Shown here in pieces: positions 7,869 to 15,763 of a DNA stretch of 64,000 bases. Under the pieces are notes generated by a model. It did no database searches and had not been told where the DNA came from. It saw nothing but the letters and a program-made list of their open reading frames with translations. Both the position numbers and the translations under genes were made by a program. Source of the DNA: NAT127 sp034717695 (GTDB taxonomy: Bacteria > Pseudomonadota > Gammaproteobacteria > Pseudomonadales > Porticoccaceae); contig JAYELS010000057.1 of NCBI GenBank assembly GCA_034717695.1, positions 57,451-121,450 on the forward strand. The letters are read 5' to 3'. Position 1 is the first letter of the stretch. Every line of letters starts with the position of its first letter.

Positions 7869-8486
7869 GTGGCGGCCCTCGGCGAGGCGCTGCTGGCCGG
7901 GGCGGCGGCCTTGTCCCCCTGGGAGGGGGTGGCGGTGCTGCTCGCCATCGCCTACCTGTTGCTCGCCATGCGGGAAAACCCCTGGTGCTGGTACTGCGCC
8001 TTCGCCAGCACCGCCATCTACACCGCCCTGTTGTGGAACGTCAGCCTGGTGATGCAGTCGCTGCTCAACGGCTATTACATGGCCATGGCGGTGTACGGCT
8101 GGTGGCAGTGGCGGCGGGGCGGCGAGGGCCACCGGGGTATCGCCGTGGGCCGCTGGCCCTGGCGCCATCACGCCGCTGTGATCGCCGCCTCGCTGCTGCT
8201 CTCGGCGTTTTCGGGTTTTGTGCTCGATACCGGTACCGAGGCTGCCTGGCCCTATGTGGACTCGCTGATCACCTGGGCGAGCGTGCTCGCCACCTGGATG
8301 GTGGCCAAAAAGGTGCTGGAAAACTGGCTCTACTGGATCGCCATCGATCTTGCCAGCCTGTTCCTCTACTTCGAGCGGGGGCTGGTGCTCTCCAGCGCCC
8401 TGTTCGCCCTGTACACGGTGATGGCGGTGGTGGGTTACTTCAACTGGCGGGCCAGTGAGCGGCAGGGCCGCCTCGCCCTCGCCTGA
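7869..8486 (+). CDS. pnuT: PnuT-like (PnuC family) thiamine transporter
   Basis: Inner-membrane protein of 205 residues with about seven hydrophobic segments and the PnuC-family aromatic pattern: ENPWCWYCAF near the N-terminus, NGYYMAMAVYGWWQW in the middle and the second-repeat NWLYWIAIDLASLFLYF. PnuC proteins are facilitators that import vitamins down a gradient made by a cytoplasmic kinase. The riboswitch and the downstream kinase point to thiamine (PnuT) rather than nicotinamide riboside. The GTG start at 7869 abuts the previous stop; the 3' end overlaps the kinase gene by 32 bases. Confidence 0.85.
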   Translation: MAALGEALLAGAAALSPWEGVAVLLAIAYLLLAMRENPWCWYCAFASTAIYTALLWNVSLVMQSLLNGYYMAMAVYGWWQWRRGGEGHRGIAVGRWPWRHHAAVIAASLLLSAFSGFVLDTGTEAAWPYVDSLITWASVLATWMVAKKVLENWLYWIAIDLASLFLYFERGLVLSSALFALYTVMAVVGYFNWRASERQGRLALA

Positions 8487-9213
8487 GGCGCGCCTCGCCC
8501 GGGCCCTCGCCAGCTGGCCCCGCTGGCGGGTGGGTTTGCGGCGCGCGCCGATGGTGGTTGGCAGGCTCCCGGGCGGTCTGACCAACGACAGCTGGCGTCT
8601 CGATACCGCCGCCGGGCCCGCCGTTATCCGCCTCAACCGCCATGCCGGCGAGCGGCTCGGCATCGATCGCGGCGCCGAGGCGCGGGTGCTGGAGGCGGTG
8701 GCCGCCGCCGGTATCGCCCCCCAGCTGTGGCACAACGACCCCGAGGCCGGCTATCTGGTGACGGCATTTGTCCCGGGGCGGCCCTGGTCGCCGGCGGACA
8801 TGGACGACCCCCGTCAGCGCCGGCGGCTCGCCGCCGTGGTGGATCGCTACCGCACCCTGCCGGTGGCGCTGCCGCCCCGGGATTACCTCGCCTACCTCGA
8901 CAATTACTGGCAGCAGTTGCGGGTGCTGGGCATCCCCGCTCCCGCCGAGCTGGCGGCGCGCTGGCAGCGACAGGGCGACGCCATCGCCCGCTGGCAGCGC
9001 GCCGGCTGGCCCCCGGTGCTGGTCCACCACGACCTCACCCCCGGCAATATCCTCGATACCGGCGAGGGTCTGGTGCTCATCGACTGGGAGTATGCCGCCC
9101 TCGGCCCCGCCGCCCTCGACGACCTGGCCCTCGGCGGTCCGGCGCCCCCGCCGGTGGCGGAACTGGCGGCGCTGATCAACGATCTCTGGCAGGTGGTGCG
9201 GGACGCCGGCTGA
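8455..9213 (+). CDS. Choline/thiamine-kinase-like phosphotransferase, probably thiamine kinase
   Basis: Protein-kinase-like fold (APH/ChoK family) of 252 residues. Seen: a Gly-rich loop region with LPGGLTNDSW, the catalytic-loop Brenner motif VLVHHDLTPGNIL (about residue 184) and the metal-binding VLIDWEYAAL (about residue 204). In this operon it most likely phosphorylates imported thiamine, trapping it in the cell as ThiK does in E. coli. The GTG start lies within the 3' end of pnuT (32-base overlap), showing coupling. At the other end it overlaps the convergent regulator gene by 38 bases. Substrate is inference; ethanolamine or choline kinase is the alternative. Confidence 0.8.
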   Translation: MSGRAASPSPEARLARALASWPRWRVGLRRAPMVVGRLPGGLTNDSWRLDTAAGPAVIRLNRHAGERLGIDRGAEARVLEAVAAAGIAPQLWHNDPEAGYLVTAFVPGRPWSPADMDDPRQRRRLAAVVDRYRTLPVALPPRDYLAYLDNYWQQLRVLGIPAPAELAARWQRQGDAIARWQRAGWPPVLVHHDLTPGNILDTGEGLVLIDWEYAALGPAALDDLALGGPAPPPVAELAALINDLWQVVRDAG

Positions 9214-9778
9214 GGGTTGCGCCCCGCCTGCGCGGGCGTTTCCCGGCCGCGGTGATTCCCTCGCCACTCTCCACTGCGCCGCTCTCCGCCGCACCACTCT
9301 CCGCCGCGCCGCGATCCAGCTCGCCGATATCCAGCACCGGTGAGGCGTCGATCCCCTCCGCGTCCATCATGTTGGCGAGGCGCTGCAGGGACGCGAGGAT
9401 CATCGTCTGTTCCCAATTCTCGAGCCTTTGGAACTTGTCGATCAGCTGGGTGTGGAGCGCCGTTGGCGCGTTCGCCAGCACCCTGTCCCCTTCCGCCGTG
9501 AGGCTCGCGTAGACCCGCCGCTTGTCGTCGCTCGCCTTGCGCCTTGCGATCAGGGCGCGGGCCTCCAGGCGATCGACGATGGTGGTCACCGTCGCCTGGC
9601 TCAGGGACATGCCCCTGGCGATGTCGCCGATGGCGGTGTCCCCCTGGCGTTTGAGGATCTGCAGCAGCAACAGCTGCGGGGCGGTGAGGCCCACGGTCTT
9701 GCTCAGCTGCTTGGAGCGCAGGTCGGTGGCGCGGATCAGGCGCCGCAGGGCAACCAGCACGTCGTCGATGATGTTCAC
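9176..9778 (-). CDS. ectR: MarR-family regulator, probable EctR (ectoine operon repressor)
   Basis: Winged-helix MarR protein of 200 residues. The recognition-helix and wing region reads SQATVTTIVDRLEARALIARRKASDDKRRVY. The GTG at 9778 is preferred as start because TGGAGA lies at good distance before it; the longer frame to 9844 would run over an operator-like motif. It is divergent from ectABC-ask, as EctR1 is in halophilic methanotrophs, where it represses the ectoine operon. The last ~55 residues are a low-complexity tail with three ESG(A)A repeats, unusual for MarR, encoded by a 15-bp triple repeat (9267-9311). The 3' end overlaps the convergent kinase gene. Confidence 0.82.
   Translation of the reverse strand: MNIIDDVLVALRRLIRATDLRSKQLSKTVGLTAPQLLLLQILKRQGDTAIGDIARGMSLSQATVTTIVDRLEARALIARRKASDDKRRVYASLTAEGDRVLANAPTALHTQLIDKFQRLENWEQTMILASLQRLANMMDAEGIDASPVLDIGELDRGAAESGAAESGAVESGEGITAAGKRPRRRGATLSRRPAPPARDR
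9267..9311. repeat. Three tandem 15-bp repeats in the ectR 3' end
   Basis: Units 9267-9281, 9282-9296 and 9297-9311 (ctctccRctgcRccg type, few mismatches) encode repeated ESGAA on the minus strand. The length is in frame, so copy-number change would only alter the tail. Confidence 0.8.
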
Positions 9779-9798
9779 GGAATTCTCCAAAGGGTGGG

Positions 9799-9827
9799 CC
9801 CCTCCCTGTCTGTGGAGGGCTTTTTTA
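9799..9827 (+). terminator. Possible terminator-like hairpin in the ectR leader
   Basis: On the plus strand CCCTCC ... GGAGGG with an 8-base loop is followed by CTTTTTT. It could stop transcripts running from the thiamine operon/antisense of ectR into the ect promoter region, or form a structure in the ectR 5' leader. Confidence 0.35.
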
Positions 9828-9828
9828 A

Positions 9829-9839
9829 TTAGAGCACAA
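9829..9839. promoter_or_regulatory. Operator-like motif, ectR side
   Basis: TTAGAGCACAA, ten of eleven bases identical to the motif on the ectA promoter (9947-9957), lying 50 bases upstream of the ectR start. A shared site suggests autoregulation by the MarR protein; inferred. Confidence 0.45.
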
Positions 9840-9929
9840 AACACTTTTTACCATAAGCCGTCGCGGGCTTTCTGGCGGTGCTGGGCGGTGGCGCGGTATC
9901 TGGGCTGGCGGGGTGCTGGCTGTGGCGGC

Positions 9930-9958
9930 TTGAGCGGATAAAGTATTTAGAGTACAAT
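9930..9958 (+). promoter_or_regulatory. Sigma-70 promoter of ectABC-ask with operator-like overlap
   Basis: TTGAGC (9930-9935) and TACAAT (9953-9958) are separated by 17 bases. The motif TATTTAGAGTACAAT (9944-9958) covers the -10 element. It resembles, from memory, the EctR1 site described in Methylotuvimicrobium, which also overlaps the -10. The leader is about 85 bases to the ectA start. Confidence 0.7.
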
Positions 9959-10049
9959 GTGTTTCGTCTCTCGATGATCGGTGGAATTCCCCGGATGTTC
10001 CGAGAGCGGCTTAACAGGACCTCGAAAACTACTTAGGGATGTATGCATT

Positions 10050-10592
10050 ATGAGTGACGATAGCAACTCCTCGGAGGATGCCAGTAGCGGCCCTTCGCTG
10101 CGCTTTTCCCGCCCCGTTGCCAGCGACGGGGCCAGGGTTCATCAGCTGGTGGCCAGCTGCCCGCCCCTCGATCCCAACTCCCTGTACTGCAACCTGCTGC
10201 AATGCAGCCATTTCGCCGACACCTCGGTGAAGGCGGAGTCTCGCCCCGGGGGTGAGCTGCTGGGGTTTGTCTCCGGCTACCGCCCCCCCACCGCGGCCAA
10301 TGCCCTGTTCGTCTGGCAGGTGGCGGTGGCCGAGGCGGCGCGGGGCATGAACCTCGGCGTACGCATGATCCGCCAGATCCTCGAGCGGGACGCCTGCGCC
10401 GGTGTCGATCGGGTGCACACCACTATCACCCCCGACAACGCCGCCTCCTGGGGCCTTTTCAAGAAGCTTGCCCGGGAGCTCGGTTGCGACTACCGCAGCG
10501 AGGTGTTGTTCACCCGGGAGAGCCATTTCGCCGGCAGTCACGATGACGAAGTGCTGGTGGAGATCGGCCCCTTCAAGCCCCTTTGCGGCTGA
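10050..10592 (+). CDS. ectA: L-2,4-diaminobutyrate N-gamma-acetyltransferase
   Basis: GNAT-family enzyme of 180 residues catalysing the second step of ectoine synthesis: acetyl-CoA + diaminobutyrate to N-gamma-acetyl-diaminobutyrate. Seen: FSRPVASDGARVHQLVASCPPLDPNSLYCNLLQC near the N-terminus, typical of EctA, and the GNAT acetyl-CoA signature VAVAEAARGMNLGVRMI. Start ATG at 10050 (MSDDSNSSEDASSG); the open frame extends upstream but without family residues and across the promoter. First gene of ectABC-ask. Confidence 0.95.
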   Translation: MSDDSNSSEDASSGPSLRFSRPVASDGARVHQLVASCPPLDPNSLYCNLLQCSHFADTSVKAESRPGGELLGFVSGYRPPTAANALFVWQVAVAEAARGMNLGVRMIRQILERDACAGVDRVHTTITPDNAASWGLFKKLARELGCDYRSEVLFTRESHFAGSHDDEVLVEIGPFKPLCG

Positions 10593-10660
10593 TCGACGTC
10601 CACCGCCCGCCAGCCATTGGCGACACTCCCCAAGACAAACCATCGACAGGAAAGTTATCC

Positions 10661-12001
10661 ATGAAAATTTTCGACGAGATTGAATCCGAAGTGCAGAGCT
10701 ACGCCCGTTCCTTTCCCCGGGTGTTCGACCGCGCCCAGGGCGAGTTCATGTACGACCGCGACGGCAACCAGTACCTGGATTTTCTCGCCGGCGCCGGCAC
10801 CCTCAACTACGGCCACAACAACCCGCTGTTCAAGCAGGTGCTGATCGACTACATCCAGCGGGACGGCATCAGCCACGGCCTCGACTTGCACACCGTCGCC
10901 AAGGAGCAGTTCCTCGAAACCTTCAAGGCGAAAATCCTCGACCCCCGTGAGCTCGACTACATGGTGCAGTTCACCGGCCCCACCGGCACCAACGCGGTGG
11001 AGGCGGCCATCAAGATCGCCCGCAACGTCAAGGGTCGGGAAAACATCGTCTCCTTCACCAACGGCTTTCACGGCGTGAGCCTTGGCTCCCTCGCCGTCAC
11101 CGGCAATTCCCACCACCGGGGCGTGGCCGGCGTCAGCCTGCCGGGGGTGACGCGGATGCCGTACGACGGCTACCTGGGAGACGGCATCGACACCACCGCC
11201 TATCTCGACAAGGTGCTCACCGACTCCTCCAGCGGCGTCGACCACCCCGCGGCGGTGATCGTCGAAACGGTGCAGGGCGAGGGCGGCATCAACGTGGCCA
11301 GCGCCGAGTGGCTGCGCAACCTCGCGGCGGTGTGCCGCAAGCACGATGTACTGTTGATCCTCGATGACATCCAGGCCGGTTGCGGCCGCACCGGCACCTT
11401 CTTCAGTTTCGAGGAAGCGGGCATCTACCCGGATATCGTCACCCTGTCGAAATCCCTGAGCGGCTATGGCCTGCCCTTTGCCGTGGTGCTGATGAAACCC
11501 GAGCTCGACCAGTGGCGTCCCGGGGAGCACAACGGCACTTTCCGGGGCAACAACATGGCCTTCGTCACCGCCAAGGCGGCCATCGATCATTACTGGAGCG
11601 ACGACAGCTTCTCGAAGGACGTCATCCGCAAGGGCGAGTACGTGGCGGAGCGCTTTGCCCGCATTGTCGAAAAATACGGCGAGGGCAACTTCACTTCCCG
11701 GGGTCGCGGCATGTTCCAGGGCCTCAACTGTGTGAGCGGCGAGCTGGCCGGCAAGATCACCCGGGCGGCCTTCAGGAAAGGCCTCATCATCGAGACCAGT
11801 GGCGCCGACGACCATGTGGTGAAGTGCCTGTGCAGCCTGGTGATCTCCGACGAGAACCTTAAAAAAGGCCTCGATATCGTCGAGCAGAGCGTCGCCGAGG
11901 TGCTGGAGAAGGTCGACATCATCCCCGAGGAGAAGGATTTTTTCGCCGAGCCCCTGGAGGCGGAAGGCGAAAAGGAATACAGCCTCGACAAGAGCGCCTG
12001 A
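10661..12001 (+). CDS. ectB: Diaminobutyrate-2-oxoglutarate aminotransferase
   Basis: PLP class III aminotransferase of 446 residues that makes L-2,4-diaminobutyrate from aspartate semialdehyde and glutamate, the first committed step to ectoine. The ATG at 10661 (MKIFDEIESEVQSYARSFP) follows AGGAAAG and gives the family N-terminus. Seen: GPTGTNAVEAAIKIAR, LILDDIQAGCGRTGTFFSFE with the PLP aspartate, and LSKSLSGYGLP with the PLP lysine. C-terminal charged extension is typical of EctB. Second gene of the operon. Confidence 0.96.
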   Translation: MKIFDEIESEVQSYARSFPRVFDRAQGEFMYDRDGNQYLDFLAGAGTLNYGHNNPLFKQVLIDYIQRDGISHGLDLHTVAKEQFLETFKAKILDPRELDYMVQFTGPTGTNAVEAAIKIARNVKGRENIVSFTNGFHGVSLGSLAVTGNSHHRGVAGVSLPGVTRMPYDGYLGDGIDTTAYLDKVLTDSSSGVDHPAAVIVETVQGEGGINVASAEWLRNLAAVCRKHDVLLILDDIQAGCGRTGTFFSFEEAGIYPDIVTLSKSLSGYGLPFAVVLMKPELDQWRPGEHNGTFRGNNMAFVTAKAAIDHYWSDDSFSKDVIRKGEYVAERFARIVEKYGEGNFTSRGRGMFQGLNCVSGELAGKITRAAFRKGLIIETSGADDHVVKCLCSLVISDENLKKGLDIVEQSVAEVLEKVDIIPEEKDFFAEPLEAEGEKEYSLDKSA

Positions 12002-12053
12002 GGGACGGCCCTGCAATACCCGCCACCATACTGAATTTGACCGAGGTAAACAG

Positions 12054-12452
12054 ATGATCGTCAGAAAATTGCAAGACGCGGAAAAGACTGAACGAAAAAT
12101 CGTCAGCGACGGCTGGGACAGCACCCGGCTGCTGCTGAAAAACGATGGCATGGGCTTTTCGTTCCACATCACCACCATTTACACCGGCGCCGAGCTGCAC
12201 CTCCATTACCAGAACCACCTGGAATCGGTGTACTGCATCTCCGGCCGGGGCAGCATCGAGGATATCGCCAGCGGCGAGGTTCACCCCATCGAGCCCGGGG
12301 TGATGTACGCACTCAACCTCCACGACAAACATATTCTGCGCGCCGAGGAGGAGATGAAAATGGCCTGTGTCTTCAATCCACCCCTCCACGGCAAGGAGGT
12401 GCACAACTCGAGCGGTGCCTATGAGCTGGATGCCGAGGCGGTGACGGACTGA
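12054..12452 (+). CDS. ectC: L-ectoine synthase
   Basis: Cupin-fold, iron-dependent cyclase of 132 residues that closes N-acetyl-diaminobutyrate to ectoine. Starts MIVRKLQDAEKTER, typical of EctC. The substrate/metal-binding stretch GAELHLHYQNHLESVYCISG and the later PGVMYALNLHDKHILRA are intact. Lies 52 bases after ectB and 53 before ask. No ectD hydroxylase follows, so 5-hydroxyectoine is not made from genes seen here. Confidence 0.97.
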   Translation: MIVRKLQDAEKTERKIVSDGWDSTRLLLKNDGMGFSFHITTIYTGAELHLHYQNHLESVYCISGRGSIEDIASGEVHPIEPGVMYALNLHDKHILRAEEEMKMACVFNPPLHGKEVHNSSGAYELDAEAVTD

Positions 12453-12505
12453 TTGGTCAGCGGACGCGGACCGACAACCTCACCGAAACCCCTGGAGACA
12501 GCATC

Positions 12506-13942
12506 ATGAAGCAGCACACCGTGGAAAAAATCGGCGGCACCTCGATGAGTAACTACCGCGCGGTGCGGGACAACATCGTCCGCCGTGGATGTGGATCGGA
12601 CGACCTCTACCAGCGAATCATGGTGGTATCCGCCTACGGGGGCATCACCAACCTGCTGCTGGAGCACAAAAAGACCGGCCAGCCCGGGGTCTATGGCCTG
12701 TTCGCCAACGCCAACGACGACAACTGGCAGGTGGCCCTCGACGAGCTCGAAGAAAAATTGCGCGCCATCAATGGCGAGCTGTTCAGCGATCCGGGCCTGT
12801 GCCGCCGCGCCAACCAGTTCATCGACGAGCGCCTGGCGGAAACCCGCTCCTGCCTCACCGACCTGGAGCGGGTGTGCCAGCACGGCCACTTCGCCCTGGA
12901 GGCGCATCTCAAGACCGTGCGGGAAATGCTCGCCAGCATCGGCGAGACCCACAGTGCCTGGAACCTGACCCAGTTGTTGCGCCAGGAGGGCATCAACGCC
13001 CGCTTCGTGGATCTCACCGGCTGGAACACCGACAAGCACTTGTCCCTCGACGACCGTATCCGCGAGGCCTTTGCCCGCATAGACCTGGCAACCGAGCTGC
13101 CCATCGTTACCGGCTACGCCCACAGCAAGGATGGGCTGATGTCCACCTTCGACCGGGGCTACAGCGAGATGACCTTCAGCCGGGTGGCGGTGCTCACCGG
13201 CGCCCGGGAGGCGATCATCCACAAGGAGTACCACCTGAGCAGCGCCGACCCGCTGCTGGTGGGGGCGGACAACGCGGTACCCATCGGCCGCACCAATTAC
13301 GACGTGGCCGACCAGCTCGCCAACCTGGGGATGGAGGCCATCCACCCCAAGGCCGCCAAGGGGCTTCGCCAGAACGGCATCGCCCTGCGCATCATGAACA
13401 CCTTCGAGCCGGAGCACGCCGGCACCCTGGTGACCAGCGACTACGTCAGCGGCACGCCCCGGGTGGAAATCATTGCCGGTGCCCGCAATATCTACGCCAT
13501 CGAGTGCTTCGAGCAGAACATGGCGGGGGAGATCGACCAGTACGACCGGGATATCCTCGCCATCATCGCCCGCTTCAAGGGCCAGATCGTCACCAAGGAC
13601 ATCACCGCCAACAGCATCACCCACTACCTTGGCACCAATCTCAAGACCGCCAAGCGCATCCGCGGCGAGATCGAGACGCTGCACCCGGAAAGCCATATCC
13701 AGGTGCGCAAGGTGGCGATCCTGTCGGCCATCGGCAGCGACATGAAGGTGCCCGGCATTCTCTCCCGGGCGGTGTCGGCACTGGCGGCGGACAATATCTC
13801 GGTGCTGGCGGTGCACCAGTCCCTGCGCCAGGTGGATATGCAGTTCGTGCTCGACGAGGCGGACTACGAGACCGCCGCCCGGGCGCTCCACCGGGCGCTG
13901 ATCGAAGTGCACGATCACGGCACGGCGATCTGCGCCGCGTGA
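12506..13942 (+). CDS. ask: Aspartokinase, ectoine-specific type (Ask_Ect)
   Basis: Phosphorylates aspartate to feed aspartate semialdehyde into EctB. The 478-residue product begins MKQHTVEKIGGTSMSNYRAV, with the kinase GGTS motif, followed by MVVSAYGGITN and, at the C-terminus, ACT domains (KVAILSAIGSDMKVPGILSRAVSALAADNISVLAVHQ). Its place directly behind ectC and its long insert between KFGG-type start and catalytic part match the specialised Ask_Ect, thought to escape normal lysine/threonine feedback. Confidence 0.94.
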   Translation: MKQHTVEKIGGTSMSNYRAVRDNIVRRGCGSDDLYQRIMVVSAYGGITNLLLEHKKTGQPGVYGLFANANDDNWQVALDELEEKLRAINGELFSDPGLCRRANQFIDERLAETRSCLTDLERVCQHGHFALEAHLKTVREMLASIGETHSAWNLTQLLRQEGINARFVDLTGWNTDKHLSLDDRIREAFARIDLATELPIVTGYAHSKDGLMSTFDRGYSEMTFSRVAVLTGAREAIIHKEYHLSSADPLLVGADNAVPIGRTNYDVADQLANLGMEAIHPKAAKGLRQNGIALRIMNTFEPEHAGTLVTSDYVSGTPRVEIIAGARNIYAIECFEQNMAGEIDQYDRDILAIIARFKGQIVTKDITANSITHYLGTNLKTAKRIRGEIETLHPESHIQVRKVAILSAIGSDMKVPGILSRAVSALAADNISVLAVHQSLRQVDMQFVLDEADYETAARALHRALIEVHDHGTAICAA

Positions 13943-13967
13943 TCAGCGGTGGAAGGGGTGCCGAGCG

Positions 13968-15419
13968 GTGATTGCCAGCTTCCTGTGCTTTGTCGCGGCA
14001 TTCACCGCCATTGGCCTTGCCTCTGCCTGGAAAAGCCGTAAAACCAAGCAGGACTATTACCTCGCCAGTCACTCCATCCAGCCCTGGCTGGTGGGCCTCT
14101 CCGCGGTGGCCACCAACAACAGCGGCTACATGTTCATCGGCGTGATCGGCTACACCTACGTCACGGGCCTTGCCGCCATCTGGCTCATGCTGGGCTGGAT
14201 CGCCGGCGATCTCATCGGCTCGCTGATCGTCCACCGCCATCTGCGGGACGAGGCCGGGCGCAGCGGCGAGGCCAGTTTCATCGGTGTCATCAACCGCTGG
14301 GCGGGGGCCAGGGGGCGCCACTGGCAGGTGCTGGTGGCGGTGGTTGCCTTTGTCTTTTTGCTGGCCTACGCCGGCGCCCAGCTGGTGGCGGGCAGCAAGG
14401 CCCTGCATGTGCTGCTAGGCTGGCCCACCTGGCTGGGCGCGGTGATCGGCGCGGCGATGGTGGCCCTGTACTGCATGGCCGGCGGAATTCGCGCCTCCAT
14501 CTGGACCGATGCCGCCCAATCGGTGGTGATGATAGTGGCCATGGCCCTGCTGCTGGTGAGCTCGGTGATCTCCCTGGGGGGCTATTCGGCGCTGGTGGCG
14601 GAGATGGCCGCCATCGATGGATTCCTCGACCTGTTCCCTGGCGATCTGTTGGTGCCGGGTCTCGCCGGCGGTGTGGTCTTCGGGCTGGCGTGGCTGTTTG
14701 CCGGCCTCTCGGTGATCGGCCAACCCCACATCATGGTGCGCTTCATGACCCTGTCGGATTCCGGCAAGATGGCGCGGGCGCGATTGTGGTACTACCTGTG
14801 GTTCATCGCCTTCTACGCCATGGCCACCGGGGTGGGGATGATCTCCCGGGTCTTTCTCGCCGATCCGGGCGGCTTCGACGCCGAGCTGGCGTTGCCATTG
14901 ATGGCCCTCGACCTGTTCCCGCCGGTCCTGGTGGGCCTGGTGCTGGCGGGGATCTTTGCCGCCACCATGTCCACCGCGGATTCCCTGCTGCTCAGTGCCT
15001 CGTCGGCCCTCACCCACGACATCCTCCCCCAGCGGATCGAAAAGCCCTGGGTGCTGAAGGTCGCTACCCTGTCATTGACGGCCCTGGCCCTCGCCTGGGC
15101 GCTGTTCAATCAGCAGAGCGTGTTCAGCCTGGTGATCATGGCCTGGTCGGGGCTGGCCAGCACCTTCGCGCCCCTGCTGCTGGTGCTGGTGTGCGGGGCG
15201 CGGCCCGGGGTGCGATTGATGATCCTGATGTCCCTTGCGGGTCTCGGTACGGCGCTCTTGTGGCGATGGCTGGGGTGGCACGGGGCCGTTTACGAGGGGA
15301 TGCCCGGCATCCTTGTCGGGCTTGCGGTGTTCGCGATCGGGCGACTATGCCGGGCGGCGTCTGCCGGTCAGGTAGAGCGCCGCGAACAGGATGGTCATCA
15401 CCAGCTCGAGCACCAGTGA
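13968..15419 (+). CDS. Sodium:solute symporter (SSS family)
   Basis: Integral inner-membrane transporter of 483 residues with about 13 hydrophobic helices. The SSS hallmarks seen are TKQDYYLASHSIQPWLVGLSAVATNNSGYMFIG (TM1 with Na+-site region), GGIRASIWTDAAQS, and GIFAATMSTADSLLLSASSALTHDI. Closest in pattern to proline/betaine-type members. A GTG start 25 bases behind ask suggests the same transcript. Its place at the end of the ectoine operon suggests re-uptake of ectoine or another compatible solute, which is inference. Its last 75 bases overlap the convergent DUF4345 gene. Confidence 0.85.
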   Translation: MIASFLCFVAAFTAIGLASAWKSRKTKQDYYLASHSIQPWLVGLSAVATNNSGYMFIGVIGYTYVTGLAAIWLMLGWIAGDLIGSLIVHRHLRDEAGRSGEASFIGVINRWAGARGRHWQVLVAVVAFVFLLAYAGAQLVAGSKALHVLLGWPTWLGAVIGAAMVALYCMAGGIRASIWTDAAQSVVMIVAMALLLVSSVISLGGYSALVAEMAAIDGFLDLFPGDLLVPGLAGGVVFGLAWLFAGLSVIGQPHIMVRFMTLSDSGKMARARLWYYLWFIAFYAMATGVGMISRVFLADPGGFDAELALPLMALDLFPPVLVGLVLAGIFAATMSTADSLLLSASSALTHDILPQRIEKPWVLKVATLSLTALALAWALFNQQSVFSLVIMAWSGLASTFAPLLLVLVCGARPGVRLMILMSLAGLGTALLWRWLGWHGAVYEGMPGILVGLAVFAIGRLCRAASAGQVERREQDGHHQLEHQ

Positions 15420-15737
15420 CTGGTACATCGCCTGGCCGACACTGGCCTCGGCGAGGATGGCGACGCCCCGGGCAACCAACAGTGCGCCGTAGATGAGCAG
15501 GGAGAGCATCAGCCCCAGGTAGAGATGGGGGCGGCACAGGGTGCAAAAGGCCATGTAGAGCCCGACCGCCAGGGACAGCCCGCCATAGGTGGCGCGCATG
15601 TCCACCAGTAAATCGCCGCCGGGGGCCGCCACCCCAAGGAACATGGGGGTCACCGCGGCGGGCGCGAAGATAAAGCCGAGGCCAAAGACGATGAACATCA
15701 GGGCGTTGAGGCCGAGAATAACGGAGCGAGCAGTCAT
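15345..15737 (-). CDS. Small four-helix membrane protein, DUF4345-like
   Basis: Protein of 130 residues with four hydrophobic stretches (about 6-28, 46-66, 72-92, 100-122) and the pattern FGLGFIFAP near the N-terminus followed by DMRATYGGLSLAVGLYM, which is typical of DUF4345. Function of the family is unknown. Probably the second gene behind the AhpD-like gene (26-base gap, same strand). Its 3' end overlaps the convergent symporter gene. Confidence 0.75.
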   Translation of the reverse strand: MTARSVILGLNALMFIVFGLGFIFAPAAVTPMFLGVAAPGGDLLVDMRATYGGLSLAVGLYMAFCTLCRPHLYLGLMLSLLIYGALLVARGVAILAEASVGQAMYQSLVLELVMTILFAALYLTGRRRPA

Positions 15738-15763
15738 GGTGGTTTCCTTGTGACGGTGATTGT

